Under the pieces are notes generated by a model. It was given only the letters and a program-made list of their open reading frames with translations. It ran no database searches and was not told the origin of the DNA. 15,488 bases of DNA. Source: Acidithiobacillus montserratensis. GTDB taxonomy: Bacteria; Pseudomonadota; Gammaproteobacteria; Acidithiobacillales; Acidithiobacillaceae. Positions 1-6,204 of the stretch are shown here, piece by piece. Position 1 is the first letter of the stretch; each line of letters begins with the position of its first letter. The position numbers and the translations under genes are program-made. Location: contig NZ_JABBOU010000055.1 in NCBI RefSeq assembly GCF_018853465.1, positions 1 to 15,488 of the forward strand. Direction: 5' to 3'.

Positions 1-944
1 GTCATCGCGCCATCGCCCGCCACTATGCCGCCCTCATTACCCACTGCCTGGACGACCATCTGGCGTTGGCCGGATTGGCCGGGGCGACGGACCTGTTCCG
101 TTCCGGGGGCTGGTTGCAGGTGCATGCCCAGGAGGAATCCCTGGACCATGCCCTGCAGGAAGCCGACTACAAGGCCGAACATTTCGGGGTGACTTATACC
201 CCCCTGGATACCGCTCAGGTAGCGCAGATGGAATCCAACTTGCGGCCCGGCCTGGCGGGCGGCATCCATTGGACCCAACCCCTGGCAGTGACCGACCCCC
301 ACGCCCTGACCCGCGCCTACCTGAATTATTTCACCCGGCTCGGCGGCGAATTTCGTACCGGTAATGCGCAAAGTATTCAGCGGGACCAAGCTGCCTGGCG
401 GGTGCAAACAGTCCATGGCCCCATCGAAGCAGCGGAGCTGGTCATCGCCCTGGGCGCATGGTCACCGGATTTGACCCGCGCCCTGGGCTTTCATCCGCCG
501 CTTTTCGTCAAGCGCGGCTACCATATGCATTACAGCCAACCGGCTACGCCGCTCTGTCATCCGGTGCTGGACGCCGATCAGGGCTATGTGCTGGCGCCCA
601 TGCAACGCGGCATTCGCCTGACCACGGGCGCCGAGTTCGCCCACCGCGATGCACCCCGTTCCGCCGTGCCCCTGACCCGCGCCGAAGCCCAGGCCCGGCA
701 ACTATTACCCAGCCTCGGTACCCGGCTGGACCCGGAAGCCTGGATGGGCGTGCGCCCCTGCACCCCCGACATGCTCCCCATCATCGGCTCCGCCCCCGGC
801 CAGAAAGGCCTCTGGTACGCCTTCGGCCATTGCCATCAGGGCCTCACCCTCGGCCCCACCACCGGGCGCCTGCTCGCTGAAATGATGAGCGGAGAAACAC
901 CGTTTACCGATCCATTGCCGTATCGGCCGGGGCGGTTTGCGTAG
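1..944 (+). CDS. DAO-family FAD-dependent oxidoreductase (D-amino-acid dehydrogenase / glycine oxidase-like), 5'-partial
   Basis: The frame is open from the first complete codon at position 3 to TAG at 942-944, so the N-terminus with the GxGxxG dinucleotide-binding fold lies outside the window. About 313 residues are visible. They carry the C-terminal signatures of the DAO superfamily: the substrate-domain stretch 'VKRGYHMHYS', then 'WMGVRPCTPDMLPIIG', then the flavin-contacting 'FGHCHQGLTLGPTTGRLLAE'. Such enzymes oxidise amines or amino acids with FAD, making an imino acid. The 'GHxHxGxTLGPxTGR' ending is closer to DadA-like dehydrogenases than to Bacillus ThiO. Its position upstream of thiS-thiG, with the accessory island between, leaves a ThiO (glycine oxidase for thiazole synthesis) role open. 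Family assignment is firm, substrate unknown. No clear terminator follows it. Confidence 0.85.
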   Translation, partial: HRAIARHYAALITHCLDDHLALAGLAGATDLFRSGGWLQVHAQEESLDHALQEADYKAEHFGVTYTPLDTAQVAQMESNLRPGLAGGIHWTQPLAVTDPHALTRAYLNYFTRLGGEFRTGNAQSIQRDQAAWRVQTVHGPIEAAELVIALGAWSPDLTRALGFHPPLFVKRGYHMHYSQPATPLCHPVLDADQGYVLAPMQRGIRLTTGAEFAHRDAPRSAVPLTRAEAQARQLLPSLGTRLDPEAWMGVRPCTPDMLPIIGSAPGQKGLWYAFGHCHQGLTLGPTTGRLLAEMMSGETPFTDPLPYRPGRFA

Positions 945-988
945 TTGCTTCAAAACAGCTCGGAATGGGTGCCGCAACCTACGAATGA

Positions 989-1117
989 ATACCACTAAGC
1001 CGCTCTTGCTGTAACACCGATGACCGGCACATTATCAGCATGAGGAAAGCCAATGCGCGAGAACAAGCCCAATATACCCGGCACCTGGATGGACCCGGAC
1101 GACGCCCCCGAGCTTGA
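989..1117 (+). pseudogene. brnT: Remnant of the 3' end of a brnT toxin gene
   Basis: A short open frame, one frame away from brnA, encodes 'HIISMRKANAREQAQY' at 1028-1075 and stops with TGA at 1115-1117. BrnT RNase toxins end with a conserved 'RIISARKA..RE...Y' segment, and in brnTA operons the antitoxin start overlaps this tail. Here the brnA ATG at 1053 lies inside it, as expected. A stop at 986-988 closes the frame upstream. The preceding bases read 'ALAV' in another frame, which may be a frameshifted piece of the preceding BrnT strand. No other BrnT sequence exists before the oxidoreductase stop at 944. The toxin therefore appears deleted except for its last ~20 conserved residues. Recognition is by motif only. 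Confidence 0.55.
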
Positions 1118-1322
1118 TGCGCAGTTTTTCAAGAAAGCGGACCTATACCAAGGGGACCGACCGATTCGGCGTGGCCGGGGTCGTCCCAAGCTGGCCAGCC
1201 GCAAAGTGCTGCTCTCGGTGCGCTACAGTCCGGAGGTTGTGGATTACTTTCGGCAGACTGGGGAAGGCTGGCAGTCTCGCATGGATGCCGTTCTGCGTGA
1301 GTATGTCCGGCGCAAGGTGTGA
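1053..1322 (+). CDS. brnA: BrnA-type (DUF4415) antitoxin, apparently without an intact BrnT
   Basis: The 89-residue protein has the usual BrnA layout: an acidic, proline-rich N-terminal half ('WMDPDDAPELD') that would wrap the toxin, a basic 'GRGRPK' linker, and a C-terminal ribbon-helix-helix DNA-binding part with 'LLSVRYSPEVVDYFR' followed by 'GWQSRMDAVLREYV'. BrnA neutralises the BrnT ribonuclease and represses its own operon. The ATG at 1053 follows a GAGGAAA Shine-Dalgarno sequence about 6 bases upstream and lies within the remnant of the brnT 3' end. The gene looks complete, so this is an orphan antitoxin that could still act as a repressor or protect against a BrnT encoded elsewhere. 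The 82 bp downstream (1323-1404) hold no gene that I can see. Confidence 0.72.
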   Translation: MRENKPNIPGTWMDPDDAPELDAQFFKKADLYQGDRPIRRGRGRPKLASRKVLLSVRYSPEVVDYFRQTGEGWQSRMDAVLREYVRRKV

Positions 1323-1404
1323 CGCTCGTTGCCGCCTGGCCGGCCGCTTGCTGTGGCATGGCCCGCCAGCTGGGCGTCATCACGAGACAAAACAATTCGG
1401 CTGC

Positions 1405-1863
1405 TCATTCTGGCAGACACCCATCCATCAATACATCTTCGATTGACCATGGGCAAGTTTCCGGGAAAAGAGCTTCCTTCAATCCCGTTTCCAGTGCCGC
1501 GCTGCCAGAAGCATCCTGCCAGGCTTTCGGCATTAATACGGGTAGAGTCGGCCGTAGACTAGGGGACAGCTCAAATAAATCCCGCAATGAAAGTCTTTGC
1601 TCCTTGATGGTGAGTTCCCAACTCGTTGTCCGCTTCTCGGGTTGCCAGTGCCATTTGATGAGATGCATGAGGAGCATCCGCAAGCGGCTCTTCAGTTCGT
1701 TGCGTTGACTACGGCCCATACTCTCGATTTCCTCGACCAGATTGTCCCAATCCAAAGCCACAACCTGACGCGCCTTGAGGGCCTGCGCCTGCTCCTCAAT
1801 CCAGGACAAGAAATCCTGTTCATAGAGGTTTGGTGCGTGTTCTAGCTGTCTTGCTGTTGCCAT
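1405..1863 (-). CDS. DUF29 family protein
   Basis: The 152-residue protein matches the DUF29 family along its length. It has an N-terminal 'LYEQDFLSWIEEQA', a central 'DWDNLVEEIESMGRSQRNEL', then 'LLMHLIKWHWQPE', and a C-terminal 'LFPETCPWSIEDVL'. DUF29 proteins are small and helical, and their biochemical function is not established. The start at 1863 is chosen because a GGAGG lies 9 bases upstream and the family homology begins right after it. The same frame stays open upstream to an ATG at 2028, but that extension belongs to a truncated antitoxin gene, not to DUF29. The gene lies immediately downstream of the TumE-like toxin gene on the same strand. Confidence 0.8.
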   Translation of the reverse strand: MATARQLEHAPNLYEQDFLSWIEEQAQALKARQVVALDWDNLVEEIESMGRSQRNELKSRLRMLLMHLIKWHWQPEKRTTSWELTIKEQRLSLRDLFELSPSLRPTLPVLMPKAWQDASGSAALETGLKEALFPETCPWSIEDVLMDGCLPE

Positions 1864-2028
1864 TAGAGCATGCCTCCAGTTGGCATGAGATGCTATTCGA
1901 AAGAATAACCAGTAAGACGGAGGAAAGGAAGGGCGGAACTGTTGGGTGCGCAAAATCATCACCGGATTCTCGGCGGCACGCACTGTGTAATACTCTTGGG
2001 GCATGACACCAATCACAATGGTTTTCAT
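1864..2028 (-). pseudogene. Truncated TumA-like antitoxin gene, reading in frame into DUF29
   Basis: The ATG at 2028 overlaps the stop of the TumE-like gene by ATGA, the normal translational coupling of this TA pair. The first residues, 'MKTIVIGVMPQEYYTVRA', resemble the start of the DNA-binding antitoxin that usually accompanies DUF6516 (TumE) toxins, which in the family continues as 'ARGEYKP...KSLAEVLS'. Here that continuation is absent: after about codon 18 (near 1975) the frame reads unrelated sequence for about 37 codons and then runs into the DUF29 start at 1863. This suggests a deletion or replacement that removed nearly all of the antitoxin, including its helix-turn-helix region. A 207-residue fusion could in principle be translated. 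The homology rests on a short N-terminus recalled from the family. Confidence 0.5.
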
Positions 2029-2381
2029 CGTTGAATCTCCAGCAGTAAGCGGTCTACATCCGCGAAGAAGTCGGTCAGCAGTTGGTGAGCATCTCGAAAC
2101 TCGTAGGGGAACCCCTTATCCAAAGCGTGACGGTGCGTATAGTCATAGGCCAGGATGCGCCCGGCGTATTTGAACTTCTTCGGCGGCTTGACCGCATGGG
2201 CATTATCATAACCGAGTATTCGCTTACCGTATGGCTCGTGAAGCGTCAGTGAGTAGCGAATGCCGTGCGGTATCTCTGGCGTCGGCTCAACGAGCCATGC
2301 CTCGATCTTGAGCCAATAACCATGACCTTGATCGATGACTTGATCATGTAGATCGATAAGCAATAGCTTCGAATAGTTCAT
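2025..2381 (-). CDS. TumE-like (DUF6516) toxin
   Basis: The 118-residue product has the shape of the DUF6516/TumE family. An N-terminal 'KLLLIDLHDQVIDQGHGYW' strand segment leads to 'LKIEAWLVEPTPEIPHGIRY'. The central 'KRILGYDNAHA' corresponds to the family's 'xRIVGYDNxxG', and the C-terminal part is 'FPYEFRDAHQLLTDFFADV'. Members are toxin components of a type II TA pair with a helix-turn-helix antitoxin downstream. The start at 2381 is preferred because homology begins there. An upstream in-frame TTG at 2432 would add 17 unlike residues, and no strong Shine-Dalgarno sequence supports either start. Its partner antitoxin is truncated to about 18 codons, so an intact toxin stands without its normal antitoxin. 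It may be inactive, silent or controlled in trans. Confidence 0.65.
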   Translation of the reverse strand: MNYSKLLLIDLHDQVIDQGHGYWLKIEAWLVEPTPEIPHGIRYSLTLHEPYGKRILGYDNAHAVKPPKKFKYAGRILAYDYTHRHALDKGFPYEFRDAHQLLTDFFADVDRLLLEIQR

Positions 2382-2468
2382 GTGTGGCGCGTGGATGAAG
2401 CTTAATTGCGTTTTGATGTCATTGCCATACAAATGAGTGCGTTGATAGATTTTTATGGAGATATATCA

Positions 2469-2726
2469 ATGGCAAATGTGAATGTAAGAAATCTGCCCGA
2501 TAAGGTACATCGGGTCATCCGAATCCAGGGCGCCCATCATGGTCGCAGCACCGAGGCGGAAATCCGCGACATTCTGGAGCGGGCGGCCAAGCCGGAGGGG
2601 CGCGTGAAACTTGGCTCATTTCTGGCCTCTATTGCTCGCGAGGCGGGCGGCTTGACTGATGAAGAAGTCGCCATTTTTGAGCACGGGCGCATCAAATCCC
2701 CAGCCCGCGCAGCAGGTTTTGAATGA
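2469..2726 (+). CDS. fitA: FitA/VapB-type ribbon-helix-helix antitoxin
   Basis: The 85-residue protein begins with the Arc/FitA pattern 'MANVNVRNLPDKVHRVIR', a beta strand and first helix, followed by 'HGRSTEAEIRDILERA', the second helix. The C-terminal tail ('LGSFLASIAREAGGL') is the part that normally occupies the PIN toxin's active site. The ATG at 2469 follows a GGAG about 9 bases upstream, and an earlier in-frame start at 2406 lacks homology. The stop overlaps the ATG of the PIN toxin by ATGA at 2723-2726, the standard operon arrangement. The toxin is cut short, so this is an antitoxin without a functional cis partner. It is divergently transcribed from the TumE-like gene. Confidence 0.8.
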   Translation: MANVNVRNLPDKVHRVIRIQGAHHGRSTEAEIRDILERAAKPEGRVKLGSFLASIAREAGGLTDEEVAIFEHGRIKSPARAAGFE

Positions 2727-2785
2727 TTTTGCTCGATACCAACGTCATTTCGGAGCAGCAGCGCCCGGCCCCGTGCCCTCTTTAG
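2723..2785 (+). pseudogene. fitB: PIN-domain toxin (FitB/VapC) truncated after 20 codons
   Basis: The reading frame starts with ATG overlapping the fitA stop and encodes 'MILLDTNVISEQQRPAP', the classic first strand of FitB/VapC PIN ribonucleases with the first catalytic Asp (D5) and the 'VISE' segment. It then reads 'CPL' and stops with TAG at 2783-2785. A full-length PIN toxin has about 130-145 residues and three further acidic residues, all missing here. The stop lies only 4 bp from the end of the first polysaccharide gene at 2790. This suggests that the rest of the toxin was lost when that cassette was joined here. Confidence 0.8.
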
Positions 2786-2789
2786 ATCT

Positions 2790-3683
2790 TCATTTTTTCA
2801 AACCCACATAAGTGCCGTGCAGCGTTGCAATAAATCGCGTGAACTCCCCCCGCAACACACGCTTGCTTAAGCGGCCAGCTACTCCAACGATAATTGGCCA
2901 GACAGGAATCGGCGCGTAACGCCGAAAAAAATGTACCGCCGACTCATTGTAGTGAAAGTCTAGCAATGGGCTGCCATTGCCGGTTGTCCCATGTTCTTTA
3001 TGAAATACAATGGACTGACTGGCAATGGCGAGGCGCCATCCCGCCTTGCGTAGTCGAAACGAAAAATCTGTGTCTTCCCAGTACAGGAAAAAAGTCTTCT
3101 CGTCCAATAGCCCGACTTCCTCCAGCGCATGGCGACGTATCAAAATGCTTCCTGCTGTTAGGTAATCAAGGCTTGTGCTAGACACAGGAACTTGGCAATG
3201 ATGGGCCCGTCCCGACCAAAAAGAGACTTTGCCGCCACCCCAGGCTTGGATAATGCTAGGATTATCCATATAGTAGATCACCGAGCCGACGGCCCCGATC
3301 GTTGGATCGGCTTCTGCCTCAACGACCATGGTGTTTAGGGCTTGGGGGTCGACTGTCGTGTCGTTATTCAGCAGCCAGACGTAATCGGCGCCGTCTTCTA
3401 AAGCGCGCCGGATGCCGGCATTGCAACCGCCGGAGAATCCAAGATTATGTCCGGTTTCTAAGATGGGAATATCGGGATGGGCCGCATGGATACGAGCGAC
3501 AGAATCGTCCGTGGAGCCATTGTCTACCACCAGTATGTGGTAATTTTCATAATCAAGGCAGGCGAGAGAGTCCAGGCAAGCAATCGTATCACGCCAGCCG
3601 TGCCAGTTAAGAAGGATAATTGAAACGCTAGGCAATTGTTTATTAATATAACGACCATTCGGGACATCCACACAATCCACCAT
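2790..3683 (-). CDS. GT2 family glycosyltransferase (rhamnosyltransferase-like)
   Basis: This 297-residue protein is a GT-A fold family 2 enzyme. Visible motifs are 'PSVSIILLNWHGWRDT' (residues 18-33), the nucleotide-binding 'VVDNGSTDDS' (52-61), 'GHNLGFSGGCNAGIRRAL' (78-95), the metal-binding region 'LLNNDTTVDP' (104-113), 'LTAGSILIRRHALEEVG' (175-191) and the catalytic-base region 'YWEDTDFSFRLRKAG' (201-215). The combination is typical of WbbL-like rhamnosyltransferases, but the sugar cannot be read from sequence. It would act on the cytoplasmic face of the membrane, adding a sugar to a lipid-linked glycan that the upstream flippase could export. It is the last gene of the polysaccharide cassette. 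A 116-bp gap separates it from the preceding glycosyltransferase. Confidence 0.9.
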   Translation of the reverse strand: MVDCVDVPNGRYINKQLPSVSIILLNWHGWRDTIACLDSLACLDYENYHILVVDNGSTDDSVARIHAAHPDIPILETGHNLGFSGGCNAGIRRALEDGADYVWLLNNDTTVDPQALNTMVVEAEADPTIGAVGSVIYYMDNPSIIQAWGGGKVSFWSGRAHHCQVPVSSTSLDYLTAGSILIRRHALEEVGLLDEKTFFLYWEDTDFSFRLRKAGWRLAIASQSIVFHKEHGTTGNGSPLLDFHYNESAVHFFRRYAPIPVWPIIVGVAGRLSKRVLRGEFTRFIATLHGTYVGLKK

Positions 3684-3799
3684 TCTTTGCCTTTTCGCAA
3701 TTCAAACCATTCTTTGGGAAAAAATCTCTATTTGGTTACAGGCGGTTACCATGCTAACGCCACGTTATGGATCAGCGAGGCTAGGTAAGTGCTGGATTT

Positions 3800-4834
3800 T
3801 CACAAGGGATGTCTTTTATGCATTCCAAGACGACCGGATAGGCCGTCTTTTACTGCCTGACGCAAAATCCCAAAACGTTTTTTTCTGTGCAATATAGTGG
3901 CGAATACAAACAAAACGATCATATAAACGGTTCGATTCACCCAAAAGATCCAGGCGCTACGCTTGAGGCAAGCTGAATCGAAGTAGGTGCGATTCCTCAT
4001 CCCGTAGAACGCCCTGAAATCTCCTTCGCCTTTCAGCAAACCAACGAAGCTGTTGCGGAAGCGGCTTCCTACATTCCACCAAGAAGATTCGATATCGTCC
4101 AGTTGCGTATTCGTCAACAGCAGGATTTTTCCGTCTTTCTGCGTAATGCGGTGGGTAAACTCAATATCGTCCTCATAAAGCACAAAATCTTCATTAGGCA
4201 GGCCGATGGCTTCGATCAAATCCCGGTTGAACAGCAAGCCACTGTACGGGGTTGCGTCTAATCGTACCGTCGCGGGCAATGTGCCGCAGACATGCGGGCT
4301 GCCCCAGGGCGTGCGCCGCCATAGCTTGTAGGGAATATCCCGAACGTGAAAGCCGTGAAAGCTGTTGACGGGCGGATTGATGCGGTGGGTGGCAACGCCC
4401 ATGGCTAGATCCCCGTTAAATTGTGCGCGGAATGCTACTACGGCAAGACGATCACGGGGCGTATTTACCGCTGCCGCCGCATAAGCTTCGCGCAAAAGCG
4501 GCAGGGTATCGCCGCGCGGGCGGTTATCGTCGTCCAGCAGCCATATGTAGCCAGATCCAAGATTGAGCGCCCGCTGGATACCAGTAGCAAAGCCCTTGGC
4601 GGAACCGGTGTTCGCGCTCATCTCGACCACATCAAGGAAATCCCCATAGTCGGCGGAGAGATCTTCCTTCACAGACCATCGTGCGCCATTGTCCACCACC
4701 ACTACGCGATCTACGCCCTGCCCCGGCAGTGCATCAAGCACTTGCAACAGCAGCTCGCGGCGGTCGCCGTAGGTGACGATGACGACGACAACTCCCTCGC
4801 TAGGATCGTTAGAATGAATTTGCAACGAACTCAT
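3800..4834 (-). CDS. GT2 family glycosyltransferase with 'DDD' motif and C-terminal membrane-associated segment
   Basis: The 344-residue protein opens with a GT-A fold: 'VVVVIVTYGDRRELLLQVL' (residues 15-33), 'VDRVVVVDNGA' (41-51), 'NTGSAKGFATGIQRAL' (75-90), then the metal-binding 'WLLDDDNRP' (98-106). A second acidic motif, 'FVLYEDDIEFTHRI' (217-230), would hold the catalytic base. Residues about 294-315 ('AWIFWVNRTVYMIVLFVFAT') are hydrophobic enough to sit in or on the membrane. The protein ends with a basic 'AVKDGLSGRLGMHKRHP'. The DDD variant and the layout recall galactofuranosyl- and rhamnosyl-type enzymes, but substrate assignment would be a guess. The ATG overlaps the stop of the 76-codon frame upstream by ATGA, so its translation is probably coupled to that frame. 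Confidence 0.88.
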   Translation of the reverse strand: MSSLQIHSNDPSEGVVVVIVTYGDRRELLLQVLDALPGQGVDRVVVVDNGARWSVKEDLSADYGDFLDVVEMSANTGSAKGFATGIQRALNLGSGYIWLLDDDNRPRGDTLPLLREAYAAAAVNTPRDRLAVVAFRAQFNGDLAMGVATHRINPPVNSFHGFHVRDIPYKLWRRTPWGSPHVCGTLPATVRLDATPYSGLLFNRDLIEAIGLPNEDFVLYEDDIEFTHRITQKDGKILLLTNTQLDDIESSWWNVGSRFRNSFVGLLKGEGDFRAFYGMRNRTYFDSACLKRSAWIFWVNRTVYMIVLFVFATILHRKKRFGILRQAVKDGLSGRLGMHKRHPL

Positions 4835-5061
4835 TTTGTATTTTCTAACTCACTCTCGGATTTTGTTCCGCGCATCAGTAATTGTTTGGGTTTCTGATTG
4901 TCAAATCTACCCATGATGCCTTCAGAAACCGCATTCAAGTAAAACCACATCCGAGCCATTTTATAATTGTCATACAACAATATGACAATCAATCTTCTCA
5001 TAAGCCATAGTGTCGAAGACATCAAGGAAGAAGATAGTGATTCATACTGTCTTTTGCCCAT
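4831..5061 (-). pseudogene. 76-codon frame, probable C-terminal remnant of a glycosyltransferase
   Basis: The frame begins at an ATG with a weak GAGAT 8-10 bases upstream and is closed by a TAG two codons before it. Its first ~15 residues are featureless. Then 'LIVILLYDNYKMARMWFYLN' followed by 'AVSEGIMGRFDNQKPK' matches the pattern at the end of GT2 enzymes: a hydrophobic segment, basic residues, then 'A..(D/E)G..GR'. The adjacent glycosyltransferase ends with 'AVKDGLSGRLGMHKRHP'. No catalytic domain is present. The likeliest reading is the stub of a deleted glycosyltransferase, still used to couple translation of the next gene. A genuine small membrane protein is the alternative. The flanking 81 bp (5062-5142) are AT-rich and hold no gene. 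Confidence 0.45.
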
Positions 5062-5142
5062 AACCTATCTCGCGCACCATGATAAAATAGTCAAAATTTA
5101 TCCGTTTCTTCCATAATTATGAAGTCTCCCTGTCTCACTGCG

Positions 5143-6204
5143 TTAATCGGGTTCTGGCCGTTTAGCAGTCATGATGATGGTTTCACAGCGTGAAGGTGCC
5201 ACTGCTGCTTTGAAATCTAAAATCTTGGCCGCAATTCGCAGGGTTAGGGGCAAGGTGTTTGCGTTAACATCATACGGATCTTGACCACAAGAGATACGCA
5301 AACTGCATTGGAAAAACCCTGCTGCCTGGGCCGGACAGTCCTTGTGCTCAGTATCTATAAATCCGGCACCATCTAACGCCTTTTTTAGATTATTGCTATT
5401 AAAAAGGACGAGGTGTCGCGGCGGCTCAAGCCCTCTCCAATTCGCACCGAAGCGTGCATGGCCGAAACTTTCCATATTTGGCGTGGCGAGCCAGATGTGG
5501 CCACCAGGTTTAAGTACTCGAAATGCTTCCTTGAGCGCAGCTAGTGGGTCGTGAACATGTTCGATCACATGGCTGAGTGTCACAATATCGAAATACGCAG
5601 AAGGCAGGCCGGTGTCTGGAAAGCCGCCCTGTATGACGGTAGCTCCTGTCTTCCGAGCAGTTTCTACTGCTATGGGATCGAGATCAACGCCCCAGGCATC
5701 CCAACCCAGTTGCATGGCAGTACCGAGGAACTGACCATTGCCACAGCCAATGTCTGCCAGCACGCCCGGTTTTCTTGTGGCGGGCAAGTGGCGAACGCTT
5801 TCATCTATCTGATTCCGTTTCTGGGGCAAAAAGTATACGACCCATCGCCCTATTTTCCATGCAGGCTGGAGATCGGCAAGATAACGAGCATTGAGGTAAC
5901 CGTTGCGCAAGCGGCGTTTAAAGTGCGCGAATTTTCCTTTTGGGGCGTCATCCCCTTCTTCATGGGTGAAGTAGGTGCTATAAGCCATGGCTATAGTGGC
6001 CGGGTTCGGCCTTGGATCCAGATAGGCAGCGCCACAGGTCCGGCATTGATATAATGACCATCGCCCCGGCGCGCAGAAAAACACTTTATCTGTTAGCCCA
6101 CTATGTAGCAGTGTCCGGCTTACATCATCGCAGATCGGACAGCGTTCCACTCGCTCCAGACCTTCCTGGGGCCAGGGCTGGTTTTCCTTATGCTTATGAT
6201 CCAT
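5143..6204 (-). CDS. Class I SAM-dependent methyltransferase with N-terminal zinc ribbon
   Basis: The 353-residue protein starts with two cysteine pairs, C22-P-I-C25 and C54-R-T-C57, forming a likely zinc ribbon. The SAM-binding motif I is 'LADIGCGNGQFL' (149-160), motif II 'WGVDLDP' (171-177), and motif III/post 'VTLSHVIEHVHDP' (208-220) and 'VLKPGGHIWLATPN' (230-243). The tail motif 'WRGLEPPRHLVLF' (256-268) is frequent in methyltransferases of polysaccharide loci. It may methylate a sugar in the glycan, but the substrate is unknown. The ATG at 6204 is chosen because it follows AGGAA with good spacing. An upstream in-frame start at 6309 would overlap the flippase by over 100 bp. The chosen start still overlaps the flippase stop by 11 bp, indicating coupled translation. 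Confidence 0.88.
   Translation of the reverse strand: MDHKHKENQPWPQEGLERVERCPICDDVSRTLLHSGLTDKVFFCAPGRWSLYQCRTCGAAYLDPRPNPATIAMAYSTYFTHEEGDDAPKGKFAHFKRRLRNGYLNARYLADLQPAWKIGRWVVYFLPQKRNQIDESVRHLPATRKPGVLADIGCGNGQFLGTAMQLGWDAWGVDLDPIAVETARKTGATVIQGGFPDTGLPSAYFDIVTLSHVIEHVHDPLAALKEAFRVLKPGGHIWLATPNMESFGHARFGANWRGLEPPRHLVLFNSNNLKKALDGAGFIDTEHKDCPAQAAGFFQCSLRISCGQDPYDVNANTLPLTLRIAAKILDFKAAVAPSRCETIIMTAKRPEPD

Noticed and set aside
1319..1845. + strand open frames of 82-129 codons at 1319-1708 and 1597-1845
   Set aside because: They are antisense to the DUF29 gene, which matches its family along the full length.
3684..3799. Possible promoter or operator with a GGTTAC direct repeat between the two glycosyltransferases
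   Set aside because: The repeat is only six bases and no paired -35/-10 boxes are convincing.
5551..6054. 167-codon + strand open frame
   Set aside because: It lies opposite the methyltransferase, which has clear motifs, and its own translation shows no family features.
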